DNA of 49,545 nucleotides, from positions 131,952 to 181,496 of the forward strand of contig NZ_JANINM010000385.1 in NCBI RefSeq assembly GCF_024509055.1, given 5' to 3'. Source of the stretch: Mesorhizobium sp. (GTDB taxonomy: Bacteria; Pseudomonadota; Alphaproteobacteria; Rhizobiales; Rhizobiaceae). Made by a program: the position numbers and the translations under genes. Below, one piece after another: positions 23,606 through 31,629 of the stretch (position 1 is the first letter of the stretch; the number at the start of each line of letters is the position of its first letter). Under the pieces are notes generated by a model. That model ran no database searches. It saw nothing but the letters and a program-made list of their open reading frames with translations, and was not told the origin of the DNA.

Positions 23606-25702
23606 TCAATCACCGAAATCATCGTCATCAACCGACCCTGGCTTTGCAGATACTGAGCTCATAGGCATCAGTCTCTTTCGGCTCAGCCCAGCAGCGTGCA
23701 GTGTCGACCGGTTCCGCATCCAAGCGTCATTGACTAAGTCCTGCCACTGAATGACCTCTATCTGCCCACTATAAGCGCCGCGCAGAGGCCTAATGCGACC
23801 TTGGCCGTTCGCAGTCGTGTCCCAACTCGATAGCTGCTGGGTCAAGTCCCCCACAATGTCAGCAACAACATAACAATAGAAGATGCAATCCTTGGCTATC
23901 CTGACGCGTGAGCGTCCGAACGACTCAATTTCTCCGCCCTGCATTTGGGCTAAATACCTTGTGATCTGTTGCTCTATCTGGTCCTTGGCACCGCTATAGT
24001 TTCGCCGACCGGGTTTCTTGAATTCGACCACCATAACCCGGCGAAGCGGCTCCGATAGGTCAACCGCATCGGGCTGGTCAGGATCAGTGGAGCTCAGACC
24101 GTAAGCCAAGTCCCATAGGAATAGATCTGGCCGATCGGCCGTACCGCCTTCAACCAGTACTTCATCAAGGCGCTTGTCAGAGGAGAACGCGCGCGTGAAG
24201 GCGAGCCGCTCATCGACGATCCAGAGCTCGTGCGCCCGGCTCTTCAGCTCAGTCACGTCATCGCCACGAACGTTCATCGGGCAAATGAAGGAGTGAAGGG
24301 TCCGTTCCAGGTGATAGTCGTCGGCACTGCCATCGCGACTTCTGATCCTAGTGATGAGCTTTTCGAGTAGCTCCAGAGCAAGCTTGCGGCGCACGACGTG
24401 CTGCGCGAGGGCTAGCTGCTCCGAAGCCTGAATTTCGCGAGCTGCATCCGAGACGGTCTGGCCGAAACTGAAGGGGACGGTTCCGGCGTCAAGCGCATCA
24501 ATGAGCCTTTGCAGCGCATCCTGTCGCTCCTCGTCCCGCCGGATCTGAAACTTAACGAGAAAAGAAGCGAACTCCTCTGGCGTCGCCGCATGAAGCGGCA
24601 CTCGGCCGAGCTGTGTATCGTCATCGTCAAAACCGTAAGTGGGGTAGCGTTCGACGAAGGACTCGTACCGCTCCCTCCGCGTTTCGAAGTAGCGCCGCAC
24701 CTGGTCTGGGATCATCTGCGATCGAACGGCATCCATACATTGCCGGCTGATCTGCTTGAGCGTTCGCTCCGTAAGGTTGAAGGCTGTTCGCCCCTCATTG
24801 ACCCGTAGATCGAGGTACTCGCCCGAAACGCAGCCATGGAAGGCGAGGTCCTGTTCGCCATCACGCTCCAGACGCTCGACGCCAAGCAAGTTGTCAACCT
24901 TTCGGCTCTCGACGGTACGTCCATTGGCCAGAAGGTGCAGCTGATGAAGGCCCTCCAAACCCGTGCTCGCCTCAGGCTTGCAAAAGAAGCCGGTGATTTG
25001 GAGCTCGCCGAACTCGTCGCTCAAGATCGTTGCCTGCATCGGCTCGCCAACGACGAGGTCAGAAACCGCTTTCGGGTATTCTGTCACCTCACCGTCCACA
25101 TCGACGAGGATCGTCGGACCACCACCTAGCAAAAAGTCCGCAATGAAGTGCGCGCTGAAGTAGCGCATGAAGGTGTCGGCTCGTTTGGGGAAGGGGTCAG
25201 CATACTCTCTCGTACGGAGACCGCGGAACTGCACCCTTGTGCCGTGGTGCCCGGCCGAGTCCGGCTTATCTTCGTACGTCGGCACAACTTGCTCGGCATT
25301 ATTGAGGACGAACTCGAACGACCGCCGCTTGAACTCTGTGGCGTCGCGATACCCACTTTCGATAGTGATCCCGTCGAAGGCGTCTAACCAGAACAGGCGC
25401 CCCACGCCCTTGCCGCCTTTGCTCCGCTTAAAATCTGTATCGATGGTACAGAATGCTCCGTACCGCTCCTGATCGAGCCCGATCCCGTCATCAGCGACCT
25501 CAATGGTGATCTTCGCCGGGTCGCTTAGATGCGAAACGGATATGTCGATGCGTCCTTCGGACACGCGATCGTCAAACTCATCCTCGATCGCGAACATGGC
25601 ATTGCTCACGGCCTCAAATAGCGGCTGCAGGCTCTGCGTAGCGTTCGACGGCTTGGGTAGCTTTCGGACGCGGTTCTCGATGTTAGGCGTGAGCGCCGGC
25701 AA
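23606..25702 (-). CDS. GHKL ATPase with C-terminal PD-(D/E)XK-like domain
   Basis: A 698-residue protein. The N-terminus is a GHKL (Hsp90/MutL/gyrase-type) ATPase with the N box LFEAVSNAMFA (28-38), G1 box DDGIG (71-75) and G2 box GGKGVGRL (96-103). The middle is a transducer-like and helical region. The C-terminal part has a PD-(D/E)XK-like nuclease signature: PDLFLWDLAYG (D526), then VVEFKKPGR (E560, K562) followed by a helix with QIEQQITRY. This couples an ATP-driven clamp to a probable nuclease, a pattern seen in several defence proteins. The gene is less GC-rich than its surroundings, which suggests recent acquisition. The defence role is inference. Confidence 0.7.
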   Translation of the reverse strand: MPALTPNIENRVRKLPKPSNATQSLQPLFEAVSNAMFAIEDEFDDRVSEGRIDISVSHLSDPAKITIEVADDGIGLDQERYGAFCTIDTDFKRSKGGKGVGRLFWLDAFDGITIESGYRDATEFKRRSFEFVLNNAEQVVPTYEDKPDSAGHHGTRVQFRGLRTREYADPFPKRADTFMRYFSAHFIADFLLGGGPTILVDVDGEVTEYPKAVSDLVVGEPMQATILSDEFGELQITGFFCKPEASTGLEGLHQLHLLANGRTVESRKVDNLLGVERLERDGEQDLAFHGCVSGEYLDLRVNEGRTAFNLTERTLKQISRQCMDAVRSQMIPDQVRRYFETRRERYESFVERYPTYGFDDDDTQLGRVPLHAATPEEFASFLVKFQIRRDEERQDALQRLIDALDAGTVPFSFGQTVSDAAREIQASEQLALAQHVVRRKLALELLEKLITRIRSRDGSADDYHLERTLHSFICPMNVRGDDVTELKSRAHELWIVDERLAFTRAFSSDKRLDEVLVEGGTADRPDLFLWDLAYGLSSTDPDQPDAVDLSEPLRRVMVVEFKKPGRRNYSGAKDQIEQQITRYLAQMQGGEIESFGRSRVRIAKDCIFYCYVVADIVGDLTQQLSSWDTTANGQGRIRPLRGAYSGQIEVIQWQDLVNDAWMRNRSTLHAAGLSRKRLMPMSSVSAKPGSVDDDDFGD

Positions 25703-25837
25703 TGGTCCTGTCTCCCCAACGGATCGGCCGCTTATATCTCAGGCAGCGATCGCGGCGAGCCTGTCCTTGCGCCATAGCGAACGCGTCTGCTGACCCAGTA
25801 GGTTGAGCATACCGTACCCAAAAGCACGAACTTGCGA

Positions 25838-26236
25838 CTACACCGTCCGCGGTCGCACGTTGGTGATGGTAATGCCAACGTCCGCGCTCGCCAGAGGTCC
25901 GTCTGTCGTAAACATCTCAGCTTGCAAGTCGATCGCCAAGGCAAGACATGCCCGCTCGCCGAGGGACAGGCCGAGCGCCATCGTCGCTGGCCGAAGGTCG
26001 CCTACTATGAGCGCCTGGGCAGGAGTAAGCGGCCGGACATCGAGGTGCAGCCCGCCAAGCGCCTCACGCACGTCGTCAAGTGGCAGTCCTCGGACCCGTA
26101 GCTTGGAAATGACCTCCGCGAGGTTGGTTGTTCCAATGATGCTGCGAGTCAGGACATCGACTACCCGATCCGCCCCGGGTTCATCATTCAGAAGGCAGAG
26201 CAGGGCGGAGGCGTCGAGTACGACTTTGCTACTCAC
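25838..26236 (-). CDS. vapC: VapC-type PIN-domain toxin
   Basis: A 132-residue PIN-domain ribonuclease: VVLDASALLCLLNDEPG gives the first acidic residue (D8), TTNLAEVISKL the second, LSLGERACLALAI a third, and MFTTDGPLA the last. These match the VapC active site, which cleaves RNA when freed from its antitoxin. GTG 26236 is chosen as the start, overlapping the antitoxin stop by 8 nt; a GTG four codons upstream is also possible. It stabilises plasmids in many hosts. Confidence 0.8.
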   Translation of the reverse strand: MSSKVVLDASALLCLLNDEPGADRVVDVLTRSIIGTTNLAEVISKLRVRGLPLDDVREALGGLHLDVRPLTPAQALIVGDLRPATMALGLSLGERACLALAIDLQAEMFTTDGPLASADVGITITNVRPRTV

Positions 26237-26477
26237 GCTCCGCCTCACGCCGACGCTCCGCGATCAGCTCGCCAGCCAAACCGACGCCTTCGGGCACATA
26301 CCTACGCAGGATCGCGCGAGCACGCTCAAGTGCCTTAGGCACGGAACGTACCCGCAGCTCGCCATCGTCCACATCGACGAGAACGGTGTCACCCGTGGTG
26401 ATCCCGAGCTCACGGCGCATTGCCGCCGGGATCACGAGCTTACCACCGTCCACGATCTTGACCCTCTGTGCTTCCAT
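26229..26477 (-). CDS. vapB: AbrB/SpoVT-type antitoxin
   Basis: An 82-residue antitoxin with a SpoVT/AbrB swapped-hairpin DNA-binding domain (VKIVDGGKLVIPAAMRRELG, ITTGDTVLVDVDDGELRV) and a C-terminal tail (LERARAILRRYVPEG) of the kind that blocks the VapC active site. The start MEAQRVKIV (26477) gives the usual length; a frame open to 26591 adds 38 residues unlike this family. It precedes and overlaps the toxin gene and would repress the shared promoter. Confidence 0.75.
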   Translation of the reverse strand: MEAQRVKIVDGGKLVIPAAMRRELGITTGDTVLVDVDDGELRVRSVPKALERARAILRRYVPEGVGLAGELIAERRREAERE

Positions 26478-26727
26478 CTGCACCAAACCCGCTGCTCTTA
26501 CCCGCCCAACGGCCTTATACCGGAGAGCAAAGTCGGACACCAGCGTGGAGGCAGGGATCGATGCACGGCCGATCACCAATATAGCGTTCATCGATGATGG
26601 AGCAGCTACTTAGACCCGGCTCGCTTAGCTAGGCTACGTAGGACCGGTAGTTGCCGATCTGAGCCGACTGCTGCATGACTGGCTCACAAGGGTATACCCA
26701 AGAACGCCGGGCAGGAGTGATGAGTAG

Positions 26728-27381
26728 GTGGCAGGCAGCGGAGTGAAGGTAGCGCGCGTCTACCTGCGGGTTAGCACGGACGATCAGGACCTGACGCGGC
26801 AGGAGAACATCGTGGCCGGCGCCAAGGCGGCCGGCTTCTACGTCGCGGCGGTGTACCGGGAGAAGGCGTCGGGCGCGCGGCCGGACCGACCGGAGCTCCT
26901 GCGCATGGTGGCGGACCTGCAGCCGGGCGAGGTGGTGGTGGCCGAGAAGATCGATCGGATCAGCCGCCTGCCGCTGCCGGAGGCGGAGCTGCTGGTGGAG
27001 ACGATCCGAGGCAGGGGGGCGCGCCTCGCAGTGCCGGGGATCGTGGACCTGTCCGACCTGGTGGCAGACAGCGCGGGCGTGGCGCGCATCGTGCTGGAGG
27101 CGGTGCAGGACATGCTGCTGCGGGTGGCGCTGCAGACGGCGCGCGACGACTACGACACGCGGCGCGAGCGGCAGCGCGAGGGCATCGAAGTTGCGAAGAG
27201 GGCGGGGCGTTACACCGGCCGCAAGCCGGATATCGCCCACCATCGACGCATCGTAAGTTTGAGGGAGGCGGGCATGAGCATCGCGAAAACTGCGGAGCTC
27301 GCCGGATGCAGCATCGCTCATGTCAAGCGCGTGACCGCACTCCACCGCTCGAGGGCGATTAAGCCCGAGCAGGGCGGCTGA
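26728..27381 (+). CDS. Serine recombinase, resolvase/invertase family
   Basis: A 217-residue serine recombinase: catalytic S16 in VYLRVSTDDQDL, ARPDRPELLRMVADLQPGE, VVVAEKIDRISRLP, the long E helix region and a C-terminal Hin-like helix-turn-helix (IVSLREAGMSIAKTAELAGC, SIAHVKRVTAL). It would resolve cointegrates or invert DNA. The start is GTG 26728 with GGAG upstream. No transposase of the Tn3 type accompanies it, so it may be a remnant of a transposon or a plasmid multimer-resolution enzyme. Confidence 0.85.
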   Translation: MAGSGVKVARVYLRVSTDDQDLTRQENIVAGAKAAGFYVAAVYREKASGARPDRPELLRMVADLQPGEVVVAEKIDRISRLPLPEAELLVETIRGRGARLAVPGIVDLSDLVADSAGVARIVLEAVQDMLLRVALQTARDDYDTRRERQREGIEVAKRAGRYTGRKPDIAHHRRIVSLREAGMSIAKTAELAGCSIAHVKRVTALHRSRAIKPEQGG

Positions 27382-27568
27382 GTTTTGTACGTGTTCCACC
27401 TGCCGATCATGCTGGTTTAGATTGCATCGCTCATCGGGCATCGCGCTAGGCTGCGGAGCGTGATGCCGGCCGTCACCGCGGGACATCTCCGCATAGCCAA
27501 GCCCATCCTCCGGTTCTGACACAGAATTTCGACACCTGTACGGCGTTGAGAACGCTGCCGGAGGTGGC

Positions 27569-29106
27569 CGGTGTCACAACCGGACGAGACCGTTGAAAAA
27601 ATGCCTGCGCGAAATCGGCGTGGCGGATGTCTGGTGACGCCGGACACCGGAGGATGCGCCGCGTATCAGGCCGGCGCGGCCTGCCGGGCCAGCAGCTGGA
27701 GGTTGTATGCCGCGGCAGCCATGGTGAACTCCTCGGCTGCTCCGGCGAGGCCTCGCAGCTTAAGCGTTCGTAGCCCCAGGTTGCGTTTCAGGTGGCCGAA
27801 CACGCGCTCGATCCGCTGTCTTCGACGCCGCGCGTGCACATAGGCGTCGGTGCCGGCAAGGGCGCGCACGGTATCGCGGGCATCCTCGCTGACGAGGCGG
27901 GTAATGCTGCGTTTCCGGCTGACGGTGCATCGGGGCTTCAGTTCGCAGCCAGCACAATCGGCAACATGGCTTCGGTATACGCGAACCTGGCTGGCGCGTT
28001 TGGTGCCGCAATAGCCGAGTGGCTTGTCCGCCGGGCAGCGATAGGCATCGGCCTCCCGATCGTAGTGGAAGGCATCACGGGTGAAGAAGGCGTCGCGCTG
28101 GCGGCTGCGGTCGATGACCGGGATGTATGGGGTGATTTTTCGGTCGATTAGCCAACTGAGCAACGGGCCGCTGCCATACGCTTTGTCAGCCGCGAGGCTC
28201 TCGGGTGTGATGCCCAGTGTGGTGCCGGCACGCGACAGCAGTGTCCGAGTTGCCGCGACCTCGGATGAAAAGCGCGCCGGCGTCGCCTCCACATCGAGGA
28301 TGCAGTCGGTATCGAGGTCGAGCAAGGGGTTGATGGCGTATGCGTAGCGCGCCGGTCCGTGCTTGCAGGTGAGCGCCGCCTGCGGGTCGGTCGGCGAGAT
28401 GCTGGTCGGATTGACGGTCGCAGGTTCGTCGGGATCTGGCGGCAACGCGGCGTCGAGCGCCGCCAGATATTCGACGACGGGTCGCGATATGCTTTCCCCG
28501 GCACGAAGCTCGTCTGCGACGTCGGCCCCCTTCAGCTTCTTCTCGCGGCTGGCGTCGGCCATGATGGTACTGCCGTCCACCGCCAAGTCGCGCCCCGCTA
28601 CCAGCCCTGCCGCGTCGCACCGCGCGACCACCTGCTCGAACAGCAGACGATGCAGGTCGCAGGCGCGGAAACGGCCGTGCCGGTTCTTGGAGAAGGTCGA
28701 ATGGTCGGGCACCCGGTCAGCCAGATCGAGCCGGCAGAACCAACGATAGGCGAGGTTGAGGTGCACCTCCTCGCACAGGCGGCGTTCCGAGCGAATGCCG
28801 AACAGGTAGCCGATCAACAGCATCCTGAGCATCAGTTCCGGATCGATCGAGGGCCGCCCGCTCGTGCTGTAGCTCGCCGCCAGCGCCTCGCGCACGAAGC
28901 CGAAGTCGAGCAGCCCGTCGGTGCGTCGGAGCAGGTGGCCGGCTGGCACATGGTCGTCGAGCCGGAAGCCGTAGAACAGCGCCCCCTGCGCCACCTGCCG
29001 ACCCATCATGTCCGTGATCCCCCCACCGCTTTGCCGGAGTGAATCACGCCCTCGTCACCGTCGCAAGCAGCCGTTTTTCCAACAGCCTCGGACGGTTTTG
29101 ACACCG
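27569..29106. mobile_element. IS1182-like insertion sequence
   Basis: The left end (from 27569) and the inverted right end (from 29106) share CGGTGTCA, then AACCG, CGAG, GTTG, AAAAA and CTGC in the same spacing, giving imperfect terminal inverted repeats of about 40 bp. One transposase gene fills the element. No target-site duplication is visible in the flanks (left GAGGTGGC, right ACTTGCTG). It marks the left edge of the metal-resistance island. Confidence 0.75.
27666..29009 (-). CDS. IS1182-family DDE transposase
   Basis: A 447-residue transposase. The N-terminal region (DGLLDFGFVREALAASYSTS, GRPSIDPELMLRMLLIGYLF) and the DDE residues are clear: D in DLAVDGSTIMADAS, D in SLAADKAYGS, and E in RIERVFGHLKRNLG. 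A cysteine pair set (CPADKP, CAGCELKPRC) is typical of the family. The gene is intact in length and frame, so the element may still be active. Confidence 0.9.
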   Translation of the reverse strand: MMGRQVAQGALFYGFRLDDHVPAGHLLRRTDGLLDFGFVREALAASYSTSGRPSIDPELMLRMLLIGYLFGIRSERRLCEEVHLNLAYRWFCRLDLADRVPDHSTFSKNRHGRFRACDLHRLLFEQVVARCDAAGLVAGRDLAVDGSTIMADASREKKLKGADVADELRAGESISRPVVEYLAALDAALPPDPDEPATVNPTSISPTDPQAALTCKHGPARYAYAINPLLDLDTDCILDVEATPARFSSEVAATRTLLSRAGTTLGITPESLAADKAYGSGPLLSWLIDRKITPYIPVIDRSRQRDAFFTRDAFHYDREADAYRCPADKPLGYCGTKRASQVRVYRSHVADCAGCELKPRCTVSRKRSITRLVSEDARDTVRALAGTDAYVHARRRRQRIERVFGHLKRNLGLRTLKLRGLAGAAEEFTMAAAAYNLQLLARQAAPA

Positions 29107-29125
29107 ACTTGCTGTTTACTGGCCT

Positions 29126-29147
29126 ATAGGCTAGGGGGGTATCCTAT
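29126..29147. promoter_or_regulatory. RcnR/DmeR-type operator over the dmeR start
   Basis: A six-G run (29134-29139) is flanked by near-inverted arms, ATAGGCTA on the left and TATCCTAT on the right (one mismatch in eight). Operators of the RcnR/DmeR group have exactly this form, a G/C tract between TA-rich inverted repeats. The right arm covers the first two bases of the dmeR start codon, and the G run probably doubles as its ribosome site. Confidence 0.65.
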
Positions 29148-29421
29148 GTCACATTTGTCTCAAACCAATGTCGATCTGGTCGCCCGCGTTCGTCGCATCG
29201 CCGGACAAGTCGGCGCGGTCGAGCGAGCACTTCAATCGGACTCGTCGTGTTCCGACGTGCTCCATCTGGTTGCCGCCGTGCGCGGGGCGGTGAATGGCCT
29301 CATGGACGAGATTATCGCCGAACACCTCGAAGCGCATGTGTCGCGGCCCGGCCTCGATGATGCCGAGCGGGCGGCAGGTGCCGAAGAACTGCTGGCGGTG
29401 ATCCGCCGCTACGCCAAATAG
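29146..29421 (+). CDS. dmeR: DmeR/RcnR-type metal-responsive repressor
   Basis: A 91-residue all-helical repressor of the CsoR/RcnR family. It has the RcnR metal ligands in register: H3 (MSHLSQ), C35, H60 and H64 (AAVRGAVNGLMDEIIAEHLEAHV, split), which bind nickel or cobalt rather than copper. It precedes a CDF exporter of DmeF type by 10 nt, the dmeR-dmeF pairing known in Rhizobiales. Metal binding would release the operator and induce both genes. A longer frame to 29008 enters the IS element and is not used. Confidence 0.8.
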   Translation: MSHLSQTNVDLVARVRRIAGQVGAVERALQSDSSCSDVLHLVAAVRGAVNGLMDEIIAEHLEAHVSRPGLDDAERAAGAEELLAVIRRYAK

Positions 29422-29431
29422 GACGCTTTTC

Positions 29432-30376
29432 ATGGCGGCTTTGCCCGAAATCGACGCCTTCACGCACGACCATGTATTCCTGGGCGCGGCGCACGACGAC
29501 AATGCCCGCCGGACCCTGTGGGTCGTGGCGCTTACCGCCGGGATGATGGTGGTGGAGATCATCGCCGGTTATCTGACCGGCTCGATGGCGCTGCTCGCCG
29601 ATGGCTTTCACATGGCGACACACGCGGGCGCGCTCGGGGTCGCCGCGGCCGCTTACGCCTATGCCAAGCGCCATGCCTCCAGCCGGGCCTATAGCTTCGG
29701 CACGGGCAAGGTCGGCGACCTGGCCGGGTTCGCGTCGGCGATGGTGCTGGGCCTGATCGCGCTCGGGATCGGTGTCGAGTCCATCCTTCGCCTGTTTCAG
29801 CCGATCACGGTCGCATTCGGGGAAGCGACGCTCATCGCGGTGGTCGGTCTGGGCGTGAACATCGCCTGCGCCTTCCTGCTCTCGGGCGGGCACCATCACG
29901 GGCACGACCATCATCACGGGCATGACCACCATCACGGGCACGGGCATGCGCACGGCGCGCATGGCGGTGACAACAACATGCGCTCCGCCTATGTCCATGT
30001 CCTGGCCGACGCGCTCACCTCGGTTCTCGCCATCGCCGCGCTGCTGGCGGGCCGCTATCTCGGCTGGGTCTGGATGGATCCGGTGATGGGCATCGTCGGT
30101 GCGATCGTCATCGCGCGCTGGTCATGGACGCTGATGCGCGACACGGCGTCCGTGTTGCTCGATGCGACCGATCATCATGTAGAGGAGGAAGTGCGCGAGT
30201 TGGTCGAGGCGCCAGGCGACGCGCGTATCACCGATCTTCATGTCTGGCGCGTCGGTCCGGAAGCCCACGCCGCGATCGTCAGCGTCGTAGGCGGGCAGGG
30301 CGTGACCGGCGACGATATCCGCGCCCGCCTCGCACCGGTTCATGAAATCGCGCACCTGACCGTCGAGTGCCGCTAG
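29432..30376 (+). CDS. dmeF: DmeF-type cation diffusion facilitator
   Basis: A 314-residue inner-membrane metal exporter of the CDF family, DmeF branch (cobalt/nickel, by proton antiport). The N-terminal DHVFLGAAHDDNARRT is a DmeF mark. Metal-site motifs are visible: HMATHAG in helix 2 and HVLADALTSV in helix 5, the latter with the usual HxxxD. A histidine-rich loop at about residues 150-177 joins two helices. The C-terminal cytoplasmic domain ends VHEIAHLTVECR. Its stop codon lies within the palindrome CTAG that also ends the convergent MerR-family gene. Confidence 0.85.
   Translation: MAALPEIDAFTHDHVFLGAAHDDNARRTLWVVALTAGMMVVEIIAGYLTGSMALLADGFHMATHAGALGVAAAAYAYAKRHASSRAYSFGTGKVGDLAGFASAMVLGLIALGIGVESILRLFQPITVAFGEATLIAVVGLGVNIACAFLLSGGHHHGHDHHHGHDHHHGHGHAHGAHGGDNNMRSAYVHVLADALTSVLAIAALLAGRYLGWVWMDPVMGIVGAIVIARWSWTLMRDTASVLLDATDHHVEEEVRELVEAPGDARITDLHVWRVGPEAHAAIVSVVGGQGVTGDDIRARLAPVHEIAHLTVECR
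29890..29965 (+). repeat. Tandem codon repeat for the histidine-rich DmeF loop
   Basis: Repeated units encoding HHGHDH (caccatcacgggcacgac and variants) occur about three times in a row. They supply the metal-binding loop of DmeF and could change copy number by replication slippage. Confidence 0.6.
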
Positions 30377-30777
30377 CCCTCGAAGGCGGTCAGGATCGGG
30401 CATGGTCCCTCCGCTCCTGACCCGCATTCATGTGCGAGCCGGCGAAGCGAGGCGCGCACCCGCTCAAGCTCCTCGATCTTCGCATCCAGTTCGGCAATGC
30501 GCTCGCCCGCGAGCTGGCGCGCGCGGGCGCGATCGTCGGTCGCATCCAGCGCCAGAAGCTCACCGATCTGCTCGAGCGTGAAACCGTCTGCCTGCGCCGA
30601 GCGGATGAAGCGAAGGCGGCGGGCGTCATCGGTGCCGTAGCGCCGGATGCCGCCTCCGGCGCCAGCCCCGGTCGGCCGGTCTGGCTCGTCCAGCAAACCG
30701 CGACGCTGATAGTAGCGCACCGTTTCGACGCCGACGCCGCCCTCGCGCGCGAGCGCCGCGATCGTCATGCCGGTCAT
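30373..30777 (-). CDS. CueR-like MerR-family metal regulator
   Basis: A 134-residue MerR-family activator. The N-terminal winged helix (MTIAALAREGGVGVETVRYY) is followed by the dimer helix and a C-terminal metal loop with C118 and C126 (CGSGAEGPCP). The C-x7-C spacing is that of CueR, which senses Cu+/Ag+; MerR itself has C-x8-C plus a further cysteine near residue 82, absent here. ATG 30777 has GGAG seven bases upstream, and the operator lies just beyond. A frame open back to 31623 is antisense to the next gene and is ignored. Confidence 0.8.
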   Translation of the reverse strand: MTGMTIAALAREGGVGVETVRYYQRRGLLDEPDRPTGAGAGGGIRRYGTDDARRLRFIRSAQADGFTLEQIGELLALDATDDRARARQLAGERIAELDAKIEELERVRASLRRLAHECGSGAEGPCPILTAFEG

Positions 30778-30780
30778 GCC

Positions 30781-30812
30781 TTGACTCCGTACTATGGTAC
30801 GGACCCTATATA
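30781..30812 (+). promoter_or_regulatory. MerR-type promoter/operator
   Basis: -35 TTGACT (30781-30786) and -10 CTATAT (30806-30811) are 19 bp apart, longer than the normal 17, as in promoters that MerR-family proteins untwist. Between them CCGTAC (30787-30792) and GTACGG (30797-30802) form a perfect inverted repeat. TTGACTCCGTAC is the same as in classical mer operators. It drives the glutaredoxin-MauE gene and overlaps the regulator's own leader. Confidence 0.85.
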
Positions 30813-30840
30813 GGCGGGGCGAGGATATTGGAGAAGCGGC

Positions 30841-31608
30841 ATGGCGAGCGCCCCCGCCAAACAGGCGACGATCTACCGGATGGTGATGCCGGAACATACC
30901 TGCCCTTTCGGGCTGAAGGCGAAGGATCTTCTGCGCCGGGAAGGCTATGCGGTCGATGACCATTGGCTGATGACGCGGGAAGAAACCGACGCTTTCAAGG
31001 CGAAGCACGGCGTCAAGACGACCCCGCAGATCTTTATCGCCGGGGAGCGGGTCGGCGGCTATGACGATCTGCGCCGCTTCTTCGGCAAGATGGTCCGCGA
31101 CCCCAAGGCCGTCACCTATCGCCCGGTGATTGCCGTGTTCGCGATGACGGCGCTGATGGCGCTCGCCGCCAGCTATGCGGTACTCGGCACGCCCTTCACG
31201 GTGCGGGCGGGTGAATGGTTCATCGCGTTCTCGATGTGCGCTCTGGCGATGCTCAAGCTCCAGAACGTCGAGAGCTTCTCGAGCATGTTCCTCAACTACG
31301 ATCTGCTCGCGAAGCGCTGGGTGCCCTATTCCTATGTCTATCCCTACGCGGAAGGAGCGGCGGGCGTCCTGATGGCAGCCGGCGCGTTGACCTGGCTGTC
31401 GGTGCCCGTCGCGCTCGTTATCGGTACGATCGGCGCGGTGTCGGTGTTCAAGGCCGTCTACATCGACAAGCGTGAGCTGAAATGCGCGTGCGTGGGCGGG
31501 GACAGCAACGTGCCGCTCGGCTTCATCTCGCTCACCGAAAACCTGATGATGGTCGCGATGGCGCTGTGGATGATCGCTGCGCCGCCCGTGCTGGCGATGG
31601 CGCACTGA
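30841..31608 (+). CDS. Glutaredoxin-MauE/DoxX membrane fusion protein
   Basis: A 255-residue protein. Residues about 9-80 are a glutaredoxin domain with a single-cysteine active site CPFG (C21 or near) and the cis-proline segment TTPQIFIAGERVGGYDDL. The rest has four membrane helices of the MauE/DoxX type (VIAVFAMTALMALAASYAVL and so on) and a cysteine pair CAC near the C-terminus. It probably passes electrons or thiols across the membrane under metal stress. Its promoter is under the divergent MerR-family regulator. The exact substrate is unknown. GGAG precedes the ATG by 7 nt. Confidence 0.75.
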   Translation: MASAPAKQATIYRMVMPEHTCPFGLKAKDLLRREGYAVDDHWLMTREETDAFKAKHGVKTTPQIFIAGERVGGYDDLRRFFGKMVRDPKAVTYRPVIAVFAMTALMALAASYAVLGTPFTVRAGEWFIAFSMCALAMLKLQNVESFSSMFLNYDLLAKRWVPYSYVYPYAEGAAGVLMAAGALTWLSVPVALVIGTIGAVSVFKAVYIDKRELKCACVGGDSNVPLGFISLTENLMMVAMALWMIAAPPVLAMAH

Positions 31609-31629
31609 CGCGAAGGTCGGCACGCGTCG

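Noticed and set aside
26629..27522. 297-codon leftward frame over the serine recombinase
   Set aside because: Antisense to a gene with clear recombinase motifs; histidine/arginine-rich shadow.
27561..29114. Target-site duplication around the IS1182-like element
   Set aside because: The flanks GAGGTGGC and ACTTGCTG share no direct repeat of useful length.
30373..31608. Mercury-resistance operon
   Set aside because: The operator resembles merO, but there is no merA, merT or merP, and the regulator lacks the third mercury cysteine.
30778..31623. Upstream extension of the MerR-family frame to 416 codons
   Set aside because: The extension is antisense to the glutaredoxin-MauE gene and crosses the operator; the MerR domain starts cleanly at 30777.
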